Positions 35,755-45,314 are shown, counted from the first letter of the stretch. The stretch: DNA of 64,000 bases from Psychrobacillus sp042944905 (GCF_042944905.1 NZ_CP168496.1:1054001-1118000), one strand, 5' to 3'. Notes: generated from the sequence alone by a model not told the origin. Numbers and translations: made by a program.

Positions 35755-35832
35755 CTGAACGAGACCAATCAAGTGATGTTCGCAACTAACTTACCTTAGA
35801 CCGAGACAAAAACTATCGCTAACGAGACCATT
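35755..35832 (+). repeat. 21-bp periodic array (locus 5)
   Basis: Cores related to ACGAGACC begin at 35759, 35780, 35801 and 35822, each 21 bp apart. One frame reads NETNQVM-type heptads but contains a stop, so conserved coding is unlikely. It lies between the two palindromic elements. Confidence 0.72.
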
Positions 35833-35976
35833 TCTCCTTATAATAAAGCCTTAACTTAGAGTGAGATGACACTTATAAAGTGTGCGCTATCATTATTTTG
35901 TGCATATGCCTTGTAAGATTACGTAAAACGTATTCTATGTTGTGGATAACGAGTAAAATATTGCACATTATTGATT

Positions 35977-36110
35977 GCAGCGGCAGTCGGCGACTCCGAA
36001 GGGATCAGGGAGACAGATGAGATAGCACAAACGGCGCGCATGCGACGGTGCTGGCTCATCGCTCCCCCCTCGGAAAGCGTCCGACTAAAGCGGAAATCTT
36101 AGCGGTCACT
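35977..36110 (-). repeat. GC-rich palindromic interspersed element, copy 2 (inverted)
   Basis: On the minus strand it reads GTCGGACGCTTTCCGAGG, GCGATGAGCC, CACCGTCGC and GGAGTCGCCGAC, collinear with copy 1. Both copies begin with TGACCGC. Confidence 0.8.
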
Positions 36111-36219
36111 ATGACGCACTATTCCTAAAAAATAATTTGTTGGTTAACTTAGTTAATTCATATATCTTATTTGGAATAATTAGCTAATCAACAGAGGGTA
36201 TTAAAAAAGATAGTTACAA

Positions 36220-36310
36220 CAGTCGAGTGCTTTCCTGTAACAAGCGCAAGATAGAACGGTCAAATCGCAAAATGGGTACTCAGAATCGCAAAATAGTGGA
36301 TAATTCGCAG
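36220..36310 (+). repeat. 21-bp periodic array (locus 6)
   Basis: Cores related to TCGCAAAAT begin at 36223, 36244, 36265 and 36286 (21 bp apart) and then at 36305 (19 bp). The first two are degenerate. On the minus strand this reads as FCDSEYP and FCDLTVL heptads without any start signal. Confidence 0.68.
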
Positions 36311-36375
36311 TCCATACGCTAGGTAATCGATAATTACTTTTAGTTTGCGTTATGGTGAGTATAATTTGCCGATAC

Positions 36376-36417
36376 AAAAAAACAGCTCCCGCATTTTGTT
36401 TGCGGGAGCTGTTTTTT
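36376..36417 (-). terminator. Bidirectional-looking terminator of the DUF2929 gene
   Basis: An 11-bp GC-rich stem CAGCTCCCGCA / TGCGGGAGCTG, flanked by A7 and T6, so it can work on either strand. It overlaps the DUF2929 gene end. Confidence 0.9.
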
Positions 36418-36604
36418 AGTGTTGCTCTGATGGAGCTGGTTCGTTCGGAATAATTGCTGTGATGATAATAATCATAATAGCAACAGGAATAGACATAATC
36501 AGACCATGTGAAAATACAAAGTCTTGATCTTGAACAGAGCTTACTACGTAATTCAACATAGAAACTAGTATTACAGACCAAATAAGTGTCATAATATATT
36601 TCAT
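36416..36604 (-). CDS. DUF2929 family small membrane protein
   Basis: A 62-residue protein with two hydrophobic segments (about 3-24 and 35-55) and a short polar tail PNEPAPSEQH. It resembles the DUF2929 proteins commonly found beside fabH in Bacillales. ATG 36604 has GAGGTG 6 bp upstream; a GTG at 36613 lies within that RBS. Function unknown. It is divergent from fabH. Confidence 0.72.
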   Translation of the reverse strand: MKYIMTLIWSVILVSMLNYVVSSVQDQDFVFSHGLIMSIPVAIMIIIITAIIPNEPAPSEQH

Positions 36605-36692
36605 TTGTTTCACCTCAAGCTATTTTTACTATGTATATCATATCATACCACTTGCTAATTCAAAAGAAAATTTGCAGATTCAAACTATGTTG

Positions 36693-36721
36693 TTGAAAAA
36701 TGTTCACTTATTCGTTATTAT
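36693..36721 (+). promoter_or_regulatory. Sigma-A promoter of fabH-fabF
   Basis: TTGAAA (36693-36698) and TATTAT (36716-36721) are separated by 17 bp. Confidence 0.7.
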
Positions 36722-36737
36722 TGTTACCAGGTACTAA
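36721..36737 (+). promoter_or_regulatory. FapR operator
   Basis: TTGTTACCAGGTACTAA matches the FapR palindrome TTAGTACC-N-GGTACTAA in one complete and one near-complete half. It overlaps the end of the -10 and the start point, where FapR represses fatty-acid synthesis genes until malonyl-CoA releases it. Confidence 0.82.
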
Positions 36738-36766
36738 TAATAGATTATAAGAAAAGAGGAACTTTT

Positions 36767-37702
36767 GTGAATGCAGGAATAATTGGTTTAGGAACTTATT
36801 CACCAGAGCAGATTTTAACAAATGCAGACCTTGAGAAAAAAGTAGATACATCCGACGAATGGATTCGAACTAGAACTGGTATAGAAGAAAGAAGAATTGC
36901 TAGACCTGAACAAGATACATCTCATTTAGCTTTTGAAGCAGCTAAAGAAGCGATAAAAGATGCTGGGATTTCACCAGAACAAATTGGGCTGATACTTGTT
37001 GCAACGGTTACACCGGATCGTCCGTTTCCAAGTGTTTCTACAATACTGCAAGATCAACTTGGTGCTAAAAACGCAGCAGCAATGGACATCTCTGCTGCAT
37101 GTGCAGGTTTTATGTATGGTTTAGTAACTGCAAAACAATTTGTAGAATCAGATACGTATTCTCATGTACTTGTTGTAGGAGTTGAAAAACTCTCTAAAAT
37201 TACAGATTGGGATGACCGTAATACAGCAGTATTATTTGGAGACGGAGCAGGTGCCGCTGTTGTTAGTAAGGTATCGGAAGGGCGCGGAATTTTATCATTC
37301 GAACTTGGTGCTGATGGAAGTGGCGGCAAGCATTTATACCAAGAAGGTCCTTTTCTTAAGATGAATGGCAGAGAAGTTTTTAAGTTTGCAGTTAGACAAA
37401 TGGGTGAATCAGCAGTTAATGTTATAGAGAAAGCTGGACTTTCAAAAGAAGATATTGATATGCTAATCCCACATCAAGCCAATATTCGTATAATGGATGC
37501 ATCGAGAGAGCGATTAGGCCTACCTGTCGAAAAAATGTCGAAAACGATCCATAAGTATGGTAATACTTCTTCTGCATCTATTCCACTTTCATTAAAAGAA
37601 GAAGTAGTGAATGGGAAAGTAAAAGATGATGACATTATTGTTATGGTCGGATTTGGTGGCGGTTTAACATGGGGTGCCATTACATTAAAATGGGGAAAAT
37701 AA
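36767..37702 (+). CDS. fabH: Beta-ketoacyl-ACP synthase III
   Basis: A 311-residue KAS III that condenses an acyl-CoA primer with malonyl-ACP to begin fatty-acid synthesis. The catalytic triad is visible: Cys in DISAACAGFMYG, His in LIPHQANIRIMD and Asn in YGNTSSASIP. GTG start with AAGAGGA upstream. It is followed 28 bp later by fabF. The FapR box upstream fits its regulation. Confidence 0.96.
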   Translation: MNAGIIGLGTYSPEQILTNADLEKKVDTSDEWIRTRTGIEERRIARPEQDTSHLAFEAAKEAIKDAGISPEQIGLILVATVTPDRPFPSVSTILQDQLGAKNAAAMDISAACAGFMYGLVTAKQFVESDTYSHVLVVGVEKLSKITDWDDRNTAVLFGDGAGAAVVSKVSEGRGILSFELGADGSGGKHLYQEGPFLKMNGREVFKFAVRQMGESAVNVIEKAGLSKEDIDMLIPHQANIRIMDASRERLGLPVEKMSKTIHKYGNTSSASIPLSLKEEVVNGKVKDDDIIVMVGFGGGLTWGAITLKWGK

Positions 37703-37730
37703 TTGAGGAACATCGGAAGGATGAATATAC

Positions 37731-38963
37731 ATGACAAAACGTAGAGTTGTCGTAACAGGAGTCGGTGCTGTTACACCACTAGGAAATGATATAGAAACAA
37801 CTTGGTCAGGTATTAAAGAAGGAAAATCAGGCGTGGGTATGCTTACACGATTAGATGCAAGTCAGTTTTCAGCAAAAGTTGCAGCGGAAGTAAAAGATTT
37901 TGATATTGAGAAGTATATCGAGAAAAAAGACGCCCGCAAAATGGATCGTTTTACTCATTACGCGCTTGCTGCCTCTATCATGGCAGTAGCAGATGCAAAT
38001 TTAACGATTACAGAAGAGATTGGTCTACGGACTGGAGTGTGGATTGGTTCAGGAATTGGTGGGATGGAGACCTACGAAGCACAGTTCCGTATATTTTTAG
38101 AAAAAGGTGCTCGTCGTGTTAGTCCATTTTTTGTTCCGATGATGATTCCAGATATGGCGGCTGGTCAAGTGTCGATTCATTTTGGAGCGAAAGCGATTAA
38201 TTCATGTAGCGTAACCGCTTGTGCATCAGGAACAAACTCTATTGGGGATGCGTTTAAAGTAATTGAGCGCGGAGATGCGGATGTAATGATTACAGGTGGT
38301 GCGGAATCTCCGATTACACATATGTCAGTTGCAGGGTTCTGTTCAAACACCGCACTCACTTTAAATACAGATCCACAAACTGCTTCAAGACCATTTGATG
38401 CAAACCGTGATGGATTTGTTATCGGGGAAGGTGCAGGGATAATCATTTTGGAAGAGTATGAACATGCAGTAGCACGTGGTGCGAAAATTTATGCAGAGAT
38501 TATTGGATATGGCTCAACAGGTGATGCTCATCATATTACTGCTCCAGCACCTGGAGGAGAAGGGGCAGCTCGGGCCATGAAACAAGCAATTGCAGATGCA
38601 GGTATTAAACCAGAACAGATTGATTATATTAACGCTCATGGAACAAGCACGCCTTATAATGATCAGTTTGAAACGATGGCTGTTAAGTCTGTTTTTGGGG
38701 AACATGCTTTTAAATTAGCAATGAGTTCTACAAAATCTATGACTGGGCACTTACTTGGAGCTGCAGGCGGAGTGGAAGCAATTTTCACAGTATTAGCTTT
38801 AAAAGAAGGAATATTGCCTCCAACGATGAATTTAGAAACACCAGATCCAGAATGTGATTTGGACTATGTACCAAATGCCGCTAGAAATGCAGATATTAAA
38901 TATGCAATGAGCAATTCACTCGGTTTTGGTGGACATAATGCTAGTATTTTATTCAAAAAATAA
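37731..38963 (+). CDS. fabF: Beta-ketoacyl-ACP synthase II
   Basis: A 410-residue KAS II that elongates acyl-ACP with malonyl-ACP. The Cys-His-His active site is visible: Cys in VTACASGTNSIGD, His in NAHGTSTPYND and His in MTGHLLGAAGG. RBS GGAAGGATG precedes the ATG. It is the last gene of the FapR-controlled pair. Confidence 0.97.
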   Translation: MTKRRVVVTGVGAVTPLGNDIETTWSGIKEGKSGVGMLTRLDASQFSAKVAAEVKDFDIEKYIEKKDARKMDRFTHYALAASIMAVADANLTITEEIGLRTGVWIGSGIGGMETYEAQFRIFLEKGARRVSPFFVPMMIPDMAAGQVSIHFGAKAINSCSVTACASGTNSIGDAFKVIERGDADVMITGGAESPITHMSVAGFCSNTALTLNTDPQTASRPFDANRDGFVIGEGAGIIILEEYEHAVARGAKIYAEIIGYGSTGDAHHITAPAPGGEGAARAMKQAIADAGIKPEQIDYINAHGTSTPYNDQFETMAVKSVFGEHAFKLAMSSTKSMTGHLLGAAGGVEAIFTVLALKEGILPPTMNLETPDPECDLDYVPNAARNADIKYAMSNSLGFGGHNASILFKK

Positions 38964-39021
38964 GAAACAACATAATCAAACAGTATACTGATTTTAATAT
39001 TAGTAAATAAAGTAAAGTGAA

Positions 39022-39058
39022 AAAGTATTTTCCATTAAAATTGGAAAATACTTTTTTT
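39022..39058 (+). terminator. Terminator after fabF
   Basis: A 12-bp stem AAAGTATTTTCC / GGAAAATACTTT with a 9-nt loop and T7. A second small hairpin (TAAACCATTGA / TCAATGGTTTA, 39070-39095) follows without a T run. Confidence 0.9.
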
Positions 39059-39121
39059 ATTTTTAAAAATAAACCATTGACACTTCAATGGTTTAAAGGG
39101 TTGATTTGCTAAAGTGCGGTC

Positions 39122-39151
39122 TTGAAAAATTCCAATTCATTGTATTATACT
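39122..39151 (+). promoter_or_regulatory. Candidate promoter upstream of the app operon
   Basis: TTGAAA (39122-39127), 18 bp, TATACT (39146-39151). It lies about 340 bp before appD, so a long leader is implied. The remaining AT-rich leader to 39441 shows no recognised riboswitch. Confidence 0.45.
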
Positions 39152-39489
39152 GTCGAAATTGGTGGAATCAATTATCTAGTTAAAATAATTTATTAAATTA
39201 GATAATTTAAATGAAAGTATTGATATGACTGGCTTTAAAGAGATTTGCTAAATTTCAAAAAAGAGTAAATTAAGGGAATAATAAAAAAATGTATTGCGAT
39301 TGTAATGAGATTGTAATAGAATTTACACTTGAGAGGTAAGTTAACAGAAAAATTGAAATTTAGGGTTGTGTATAGAGATAAAAAAGTACCTTACAGAAAA
39401 TACCATGCATTCGAGCAATTTAACGTCAAGGGAAGAAACGGATGAGAATCGTTGGAAGTCTGATGAAGGAAGGGAGTTTTATTTTAAAC

Positions 39490-40497
39490 ATGACAAATGA
39501 ACTGTTAGAAATTAAAGATTTACACACTGGTTTTCGCATTAAAGATACATATTATGATGCAGTCGATGGCGTATCGATTACATTAAAGAAAAATGAAATT
39601 CTTGCAATCGTTGGAGAATCTGGTTGTGGAAAAAGTACACTAGCAACATCTATTATCGGACTTCATGATCATAATAAAACAAGAGTACAAGGTGAGATTA
39701 ATTACAACGGAGAAAACCTAGCAATCCTTGATGAAGAAAAGTTTAATAAAGTAAGAGGTGAAGAGATTGGAATGATATTCCAAGATCCTTTATCTGCTTT
39801 AAATCCACTTATGCGTATAGGTGATCAAATAGAAGAAGGACTAATATACCATACAAAAATGTCTAAAAATGATAGGGAAAAACGTGTCCTAGAATTGTTG
39901 ACGCAAGTTGGTATTCCTAACCCTAAGAGAACTGCAAAGCAATTTCCACATCAGTTATCTGGTGGTATGAGACAGCGTGTAATTATAGCAATTGCAATTT
40001 CTTGTAAGCCTAAGGTCATTGTTGCGGATGAACCGACAACTGCTTTAGACGTTACAATACAAGCTCAAATATTGGATTTGTTAAAAGATCTCCAAGCAGA
40101 AACAGGTGCGGGAATCATTTTAATCACCCATGATTTAGGTGTTGTAGCGGAAGTAGCTGACCGGGTTGCTGTTATGTACGCCGGGGAAATTATTGAAGAA
40201 GCTTCAGTAGAAGATTTGTTTTCTAATCCAAAGCATCCTTATACACGATCATTATTCAACTCTATACCACAAATGAATAGTGAAAATGAAAAACTTCAAG
40301 TAATTCAAGGAATGGTTCCTTCACTGATGAAATTACCAAGAACTGGATGTCGATTTTCGACGAGGATTCCATGGATTCCAGGTATCGCACATGAAGAAAA
40401 ACCAACACTTCATGAAGTTTCTCCAGGGCATTTAGTTAGATGTACTTGCTGGAAGCACTTTCATTTTGAAAGTGAAGAAGGAGGAAATTCACGATGA
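39490..40497 (+). CDS. appD: Oligopeptide ABC transporter ATPase AppD
   Basis: A 335-residue ATPase energising oligopeptide uptake. Walker A GESGCGKST is at about residue 40, the signature is LSGGMRQRVIIA, and Walker B VIVADEPTTALDV follows. The C-terminal Opp/Dpp tail is present, but its usual Cys-rich RCPxAxxxC portion reads RIPWIPGIAHEE, so two of the cysteines that form an Fe-S site in many OppD proteins are replaced. ATG 39490 gives the family N-terminus; ATG 39442 with AAGGGAAG upstream is an alternative that adds 16 residues. appF overlaps by 4 bp. Confidence 0.9.
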   Translation: MTNELLEIKDLHTGFRIKDTYYDAVDGVSITLKKNEILAIVGESGCGKSTLATSIIGLHDHNKTRVQGEINYNGENLAILDEEKFNKVRGEEIGMIFQDPLSALNPLMRIGDQIEEGLIYHTKMSKNDREKRVLELLTQVGIPNPKRTAKQFPHQLSGGMRQRVIIAIAISCKPKVIVADEPTTALDVTIQAQILDLLKDLQAETGAGIILITHDLGVVAEVADRVAVMYAGEIIEEASVEDLFSNPKHPYTRSLFNSIPQMNSENEKLQVIQGMVPSLMKLPRTGCRFSTRIPWIPGIAHEEKPTLHEVSPGHLVRCTCWKHFHFESEEGGNSR

Positions 40498-41441
40498 GTT
40501 TTATGCAAATTAATGATTTACGTGTTCACTATCCAATTCGTGGTGGATTTTTCAATACAGTTATTGATAATGTTCATGCAGTGGATGGGATCAGTTTAGA
40601 ATTCGAAAAAGGAAAGTCTTATGGTTTAGTTGGGGAATCAGGTTGTGGAAAATCAACTACAGGTAAATCAATTATTGGACTTGAAAAAATAACATCTGGA
40701 TCCATTATTTATGAAGGGGAAGATGTTACAAATAAACGTCGTAACCCTAATTCTACGTTCAATCGTGATATACAAATGATTTTCCAAGATGCCAATTCCA
40801 GTCTTAATCCACGTAAACGCGTGCAAGATATTATTGCAGAGCCAATACGTAATTTTTTGAAGTTAACACCTGATGAAGAAAAACGAAAAATCAATGAGTT
40901 ATTAGCAATCGTCGGAATGAGTGAAGAGGCGAAAGTAAAATACCCACATGAATTTTCAGGTGGTCAAAAGCAACGAATTGGGATTGCGCGTGCTATTGCC
41001 TGTAACCCAAAGTTAATTATTGCAGATGAACCAGTATCAGCGTTAGACCTTTCCGTTCAAGCGCAAGTGTTGAACTTTATGAAAGATATACAAGAGGAAT
41101 TTGGGTTAAGCTACTTGTTTATCTCGCATGATTTAGGGGTCGTAAAACATATGTGTGAACATGTTTCTATCATGTATAAAGGTAGATTCGTAGAGTCTGG
41201 TAATCGAGAAGACATTTATACGAATCCTCAACATATTTATACGAAGCGATTATTATCAGCTATTCCAGATGTAAATCCAATTGGTAGGGATGTTCGAAAA
41301 AGAGAACGTATTAAAGTGGAATCTGATTATGTAATTGAGCATAAAAATTATTATGATCCAAACGGAAGAGTATTTGACTTAAAACAATTGACAGATACAC
41401 ATTTTGTAGCGATGAATGCTCACGAAAAGGGGGGCATGTAA
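40494..41441 (+). CDS. appF: Oligopeptide ABC transporter ATPase AppF
   Basis: A 315-residue second ATPase. Walker A GESGCGKST, signature FSGGQKQRIGIA, Walker B LIIADEPVSALDL. The ATGA overlap with appD implies translational coupling. It pairs with AppD below the AppB-AppC permease. The C-terminal tail is longer than in OppF and ends HFVAMNAHEKGGM. Confidence 0.92.
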   Translation: MSFMQINDLRVHYPIRGGFFNTVIDNVHAVDGISLEFEKGKSYGLVGESGCGKSTTGKSIIGLEKITSGSIIYEGEDVTNKRRNPNSTFNRDIQMIFQDANSSLNPRKRVQDIIAEPIRNFLKLTPDEEKRKINELLAIVGMSEEAKVKYPHEFSGGQKQRIGIARAIACNPKLIIADEPVSALDLSVQAQVLNFMKDIQEEFGLSYLFISHDLGVVKHMCEHVSIMYKGRFVESGNREDIYTNPQHIYTKRLLSAIPDVNPIGRDVRKRERIKVESDYVIEHKNYYDPNGRVFDLKQLTDTHFVAMNAHEKGGM

Positions 41442-41442
41442 T

Positions 41443-42405
41443 ATGTGGAAAACAATCGTAAGACGTACGTTAATCATGATTCCTCAGCTACTCGTTCTAA
41501 GTTTATTAATTTTCGTTATGGCAAAATTTATGCCAGGAGATCCTTTTACAGGGATGATAACTCCACAAACGGATGCTAACCGCATTGATGAACTACGTGA
41601 GTTGGCCGGTTTAAATGATCCATGGTATGAACAATACGCTCACTGGATGATAAATGCGGTACAAGGAGATTTCGGGAAAAGCTACACATATAAGATTAAA
41701 GTGTCAACTTTAATCGGTGAACGTGCTTTAAATACTTTTTGGCTATCTTTAGTAAGCGCAGTCTTATTATATTTAATAGCCATTCCACTTGGGATTTTAG
41801 CAGGTCGTTATCAAGACACGCTATTAGATAAAGCAATCGTATTGTATAGCTTTGTAGTTTATGCAATTCCGACATTTGTTTTATCCTTAATTTTCTTATT
41901 TCTATTCGGATATAAATTACATTGGTTCCCAACGGTCGGTAGCGTAGATATTCAATATGATGCAGGTACTTTTGGATACTTATGGAGTAAACTTTACCAT
42001 ATGTTGTTGCCAGCCATAACTTATGCAATTTTAGCAACTACTGGCGTTATTCAGTATTTACGTTCGGAAATCATTGATTCTAAAAGTCAAGATTATGTGC
42101 GAACAGCACGAAGTAAAGGTATTCCGATTAAAAAAGTATATTCTAGACATATTTTAAGAAACTCATTACTACCGATAGCAGCTTTCTTAGGTTTTACAAT
42201 AACTGGATTATTAGGTGGTTCTATCTTCATTGAAACAATCTTCGGTTATCCAGGGATGGGACAGCTATTTATTTCATCTATTGGATCACGTGATTACAGT
42301 GTAATTACAGCACTTGTTATGTTATTTGGCTTCTTAACATTATTAGGTAGTCTACTGTCCGATATTATTATGAGCATTGTTGACCCAAGAATAAGGATAG
42401 AATAG
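41443..42405 (+). CDS. appB: Oligopeptide ABC transporter permease AppB
   Basis: A 320-residue permease with six membrane segments. The N-terminal membrane-anchor and periplasmic segment FMPGDPFTGM is typical of OppB, and the EAA loop region (YVRTARSKGIPIKKVYSRH) contacts an ATPase. ATG 41443 has AAAGGGGGG 8 bp upstream; ATG 41416 lies inside appF and is not preferred. Gene order here is D-F-B-C-A, with the binding protein last. Confidence 0.92.
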   Translation: MWKTIVRRTLIMIPQLLVLSLLIFVMAKFMPGDPFTGMITPQTDANRIDELRELAGLNDPWYEQYAHWMINAVQGDFGKSYTYKIKVSTLIGERALNTFWLSLVSAVLLYLIAIPLGILAGRYQDTLLDKAIVLYSFVVYAIPTFVLSLIFLFLFGYKLHWFPTVGSVDIQYDAGTFGYLWSKLYHMLLPAITYAILATTGVIQYLRSEIIDSKSQDYVRTARSKGIPIKKVYSRHILRNSLLPIAAFLGFTITGLLGGSIFIETIFGYPGMGQLFISSIGSRDYSVITALVMLFGFLTLLGSLLSDIIMSIVDPRIRIE

Positions 42406-42437
42406 GCGAATTATATGTTAAGGAGAGGTGAATAAAC

Positions 42438-43340
42438 ATGAGTGCTCAAACGAATAAGAAAGAAAAAGTTGAAATAAATGCTCCAGCTACTGGGCTGCAA
42501 GTTATTTTTCGAGAGTTTAAAAAAGATAAGTTGGCAATGTTTTCACTTATTGCACTAGTAATTGTCATTATTGGTGTTTTTATATGGGCAAAGCTTATTG
42601 ATGAACAAACTTTAATGCGAGTTAGTTTAAGAGATAAATATGCTCCACCTGGCGATAAATTCTTTTTAGGAGCAGACCAAGGAGGGAAAGATATTCTTGG
42701 GCAGCTTATAATTGGAGCTAAAAATTCAATTGAAATTGCCATTTTTATTACACTAATTACTGGGATATTCGGTATTGTTGTTGGCTTAATTTGTGGTTAT
42801 TTCGGTGGATGGATCGATAATATTTTTATGCGAATTATTGATTTTTTCATTACTATACCTTCATTAATGTTAATAATCGTATTCGTTACAATTATTCCAA
42901 AATATACAATTACGATGTTCATCCTAATTTTGAGTATATTCCTCTGGACAGGTACTGCACGACTCGTACGTAGTAAAGCATTATCAGAAAGTCGACGAGA
43001 TTATGTGAACGCATCAAAAACGGTAGGAACAAGCGGATTTGTAATAATTTTCAAAGAAATAATGCCCAATTTAAGTTCTATCTTAATTGTTGAGATGACA
43101 TTAAACTTTGCCGGAAACGTCGGTATTGAAACAGGGTTATCTTTTCTAGGATTTGGGCTGCCACCAGCAACCCCAAGTTTAGGAACATTAATTAGTTATG
43201 CAAATAACCCACTTGTGTTGCAAGAAAAGTGGTGGGTGTGGTTACCAGCATCTATATTTATATTGTTAATGATGTTAGGGATCAATTATGTAGGTCAGGC
43301 ATTACGCCGTTCGGCAGATGCAAAACAACGTCTTGGATAA
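42438..43340 (+). CDS. appC: Oligopeptide ABC transporter permease AppC
   Basis: A 300-residue OppC-type permease. The N-terminal DUF-like segment has FREFKKDKLAMFSLIAL and GADQGGKDILGQLI, followed by five more membrane segments and the EAA loop RRDYVNASKTVGTSG. The LSFLGFGLPPATPSLGTLI end segment is a hallmark. RBS AAGGAGAGG precedes the ATG. Confidence 0.93.
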   Translation: MSAQTNKKEKVEINAPATGLQVIFREFKKDKLAMFSLIALVIVIIGVFIWAKLIDEQTLMRVSLRDKYAPPGDKFFLGADQGGKDILGQLIIGAKNSIEIAIFITLITGIFGIVVGLICGYFGGWIDNIFMRIIDFFITIPSLMLIIVFVTIIPKYTITMFILILSIFLWTGTARLVRSKALSESRRDYVNASKTVGTSGFVIIFKEIMPNLSSILIVEMTLNFAGNVGIETGLSFLGFGLPPATPSLGTLISYANNPLVLQEKWWVWLPASIFILLMMLGINYVGQALRRSADAKQRLG

Positions 43341-43415
43341 AACCAATTCGAATTTGGTATTAAACGTTTACCGTTTGATATAGAAATAATAGAGAATAAA
43401 AAGGAGGAAATAGAA

Positions 43416-45269
43416 ATGACTAAAAAGCTTTGGACATTACTTGCGGTACTTTTAGCTTTCATGCTTGTTCTTGGTGCTTGTAACAAGGATAGCGAAGAGC
43501 CTGCAAAAGGTACTGACGACGTCAAAAAAGAAGATACTACAAAAGAAGATACTACAAAAGAAGAAGATCCAGCGGAGGAAGTTGCTGATGATTCTTCATT
43601 ATTCCCAAAAGAAGTTACAAATGATGGGGATGCAATTAGTGGTGGCGTTTTAAAAGTTGCACTTGTAAAAGATGAGCCTTTCAAAGGTATCTTCTCATAT
43701 GAATTATATGATGATGGATATGATTCAGAAATCATGGCTTATGCTAGTAACTCTCTATTTGAATCAGATGGAGATTTCTTGTTAACAGATAAAGGTATTG
43801 CAAGCATGACAGTTGATCAAGACAACAACAAAGTATCGATTAAAATTCGTGATGGTGTAAAATGGTCTGACGGAGAACCACTTACAATCGAAGACTTAAT
43901 CCAACCTTACTTAATTATCGGTAATAAAGATTATACTGGTGTTCGTTATGATGAAGACTTTGAAAACATCATTGGAGCGACAGAATACCATGATGGTAAA
44001 TCGGACACAATTTCAGGTCTGAAGAAAGTGGATGACACTACATTAGAAATGTCATTTACTAAATTATCACCTGCAATTTTTAGTGGCGGGGATGGATTAT
44101 GGGGATATGCAGCACCAAGTCATATCATCAAAGATATTCCTATTGCAGATTTAGTAGAATCGGATGCAGTTCGTAAAAATCCAGTAACTTTAGGTGCATT
44201 CAAATACGATAAAATCGTACCAGGAGAATCTGTTCAATTTGTAGCAAACGAAAACTATTGGAAAGGCAAACCAAAATTAGATGGAGTTCTAATTAAGGTT
44301 GTTCCATCAAGCTCTGTTTCAGTAGCATTGCAACAAGGGGAATATGATATTGCTACAAGTTTCAGTGCTTCCAAAATGGAAGAAATTAAAGACTTTGATA
44401 ACATCGATGTTTTAGGACGTCAAGAGCTTTACTATGCGTATCTTGGATTTAAATTAGGTAAATATGATTATGAAAATGGTGTTGTTAAAACAGATCTTGA
44501 AGGTTCAAAAATGGGTGATGTGAAATTACGTCAAGCTATGGGTTATGCAATTGATGTAGAGCAAGTAGCAGAAGTTTACTATAATGGATTACGTGAACGT
44601 GCTAACTCTTTAATACCACCAGTGTTCGCATCTTTCTATGACTCTTCTTTAGAAGGGTATACATTTGACCCAGAAAAAGCGAAAGCATTATTAGATGAAG
44701 CTGGCTATAAAGATGTTGATGGCGATGGAATCCGTGAAGATAAAGATGGAAAACCTTTCGAAATTAAATTCGCTACAATGTCGGGTGACGATGTCGTTGA
44801 AGATATTGTTCAATTCTATTTACAAAACTGGAAAGACGTTGGTTTAAATGTAACATTAACTACAGGTCGTACAATTGAGTTCAACAGCTTCTATGACAAA
44901 GTAAAAGCTGACGATCCAGAAATCGATATTTTCATGGCTGCATGGGGAACAGGTTCAAACCCATCTCCAGGAGGTCTTTACTCTAAAAATGCTCAATTCA
45001 ACTTTAGCCGTTTCTCTTCTGATTTCTTAGAGCAAACACTAAAAAATATTGACTCACCGGAAGCATTTGATGCTGATTACCGTGCTGGCCAATTCCGTGC
45101 TTGGCAAGAATACATGGCTGAACAAGCTCCTGTTATTCCAACTTTGTACCGTTATGAGTTAGTACCAGTAAACAAACGTGTGAAAAATTACAGCATTGAC
45201 TACTCTACTCCAACAGAATTACAAGATATTGAATTAGTTTCTGATACTGGAGTTAAATCAACAAAATAA
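43416..45269 (+). CDS. appA: Oligopeptide-binding lipoprotein AppA
   Basis: A 617-residue extracellular lipoprotein that captures peptides. The signal peptide ends in lipobox LGAC (Cys about 21), followed by an acidic Lys/Glu/Asp/Thr-rich linker with the direct repeat KKEDTTKEDTTKEEDP and an SBP_bac_5 domain (about 75-600). An insertion-like segment around DVDGDGIREDKDGKPFEIKF is typical of AppA. RBS AAAAGGAGG precedes the ATG. A 75-bp gap with small hairpins separates it from appC, which may adjust its expression. Confidence 0.92.
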   Translation: MTKKLWTLLAVLLAFMLVLGACNKDSEEPAKGTDDVKKEDTTKEDTTKEEDPAEEVADDSSLFPKEVTNDGDAISGGVLKVALVKDEPFKGIFSYELYDDGYDSEIMAYASNSLFESDGDFLLTDKGIASMTVDQDNNKVSIKIRDGVKWSDGEPLTIEDLIQPYLIIGNKDYTGVRYDEDFENIIGATEYHDGKSDTISGLKKVDDTTLEMSFTKLSPAIFSGGDGLWGYAAPSHIIKDIPIADLVESDAVRKNPVTLGAFKYDKIVPGESVQFVANENYWKGKPKLDGVLIKVVPSSSVSVALQQGEYDIATSFSASKMEEIKDFDNIDVLGRQELYYAYLGFKLGKYDYENGVVKTDLEGSKMGDVKLRQAMGYAIDVEQVAEVYYNGLRERANSLIPPVFASFYDSSLEGYTFDPEKAKALLDEAGYKDVDGDGIREDKDGKPFEIKFATMSGDDVVEDIVQFYLQNWKDVGLNVTLTTGRTIEFNSFYDKVKADDPEIDIFMAAWGTGSNPSPGGLYSKNAQFNFSRFSSDFLEQTLKNIDSPEAFDADYRAGQFRAWQEYMAEQAPVIPTLYRYELVPVNKRVKNYSIDYSTPTELQDIELVSDTGVKSTK

Positions 45270-45277
45270 TTAATAAA

Positions 45278-45314
45278 AAACCGTTCCTTGACGAAAGTTT
45301 AGGAACGGTTTTTC
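45278..45314 (+). terminator. Terminator of the app operon
   Basis: Stem AAACCGTTCCT / AGGAACGGTTT with a 12-nt loop and T run. Confidence 0.92.

Noticed and set aside
36201..36581. 126-residue minus-strand ORF
   Set aside because: It covers a 21-bp array, a terminator and the antisense frame of the DUF2929 gene; no RBS.
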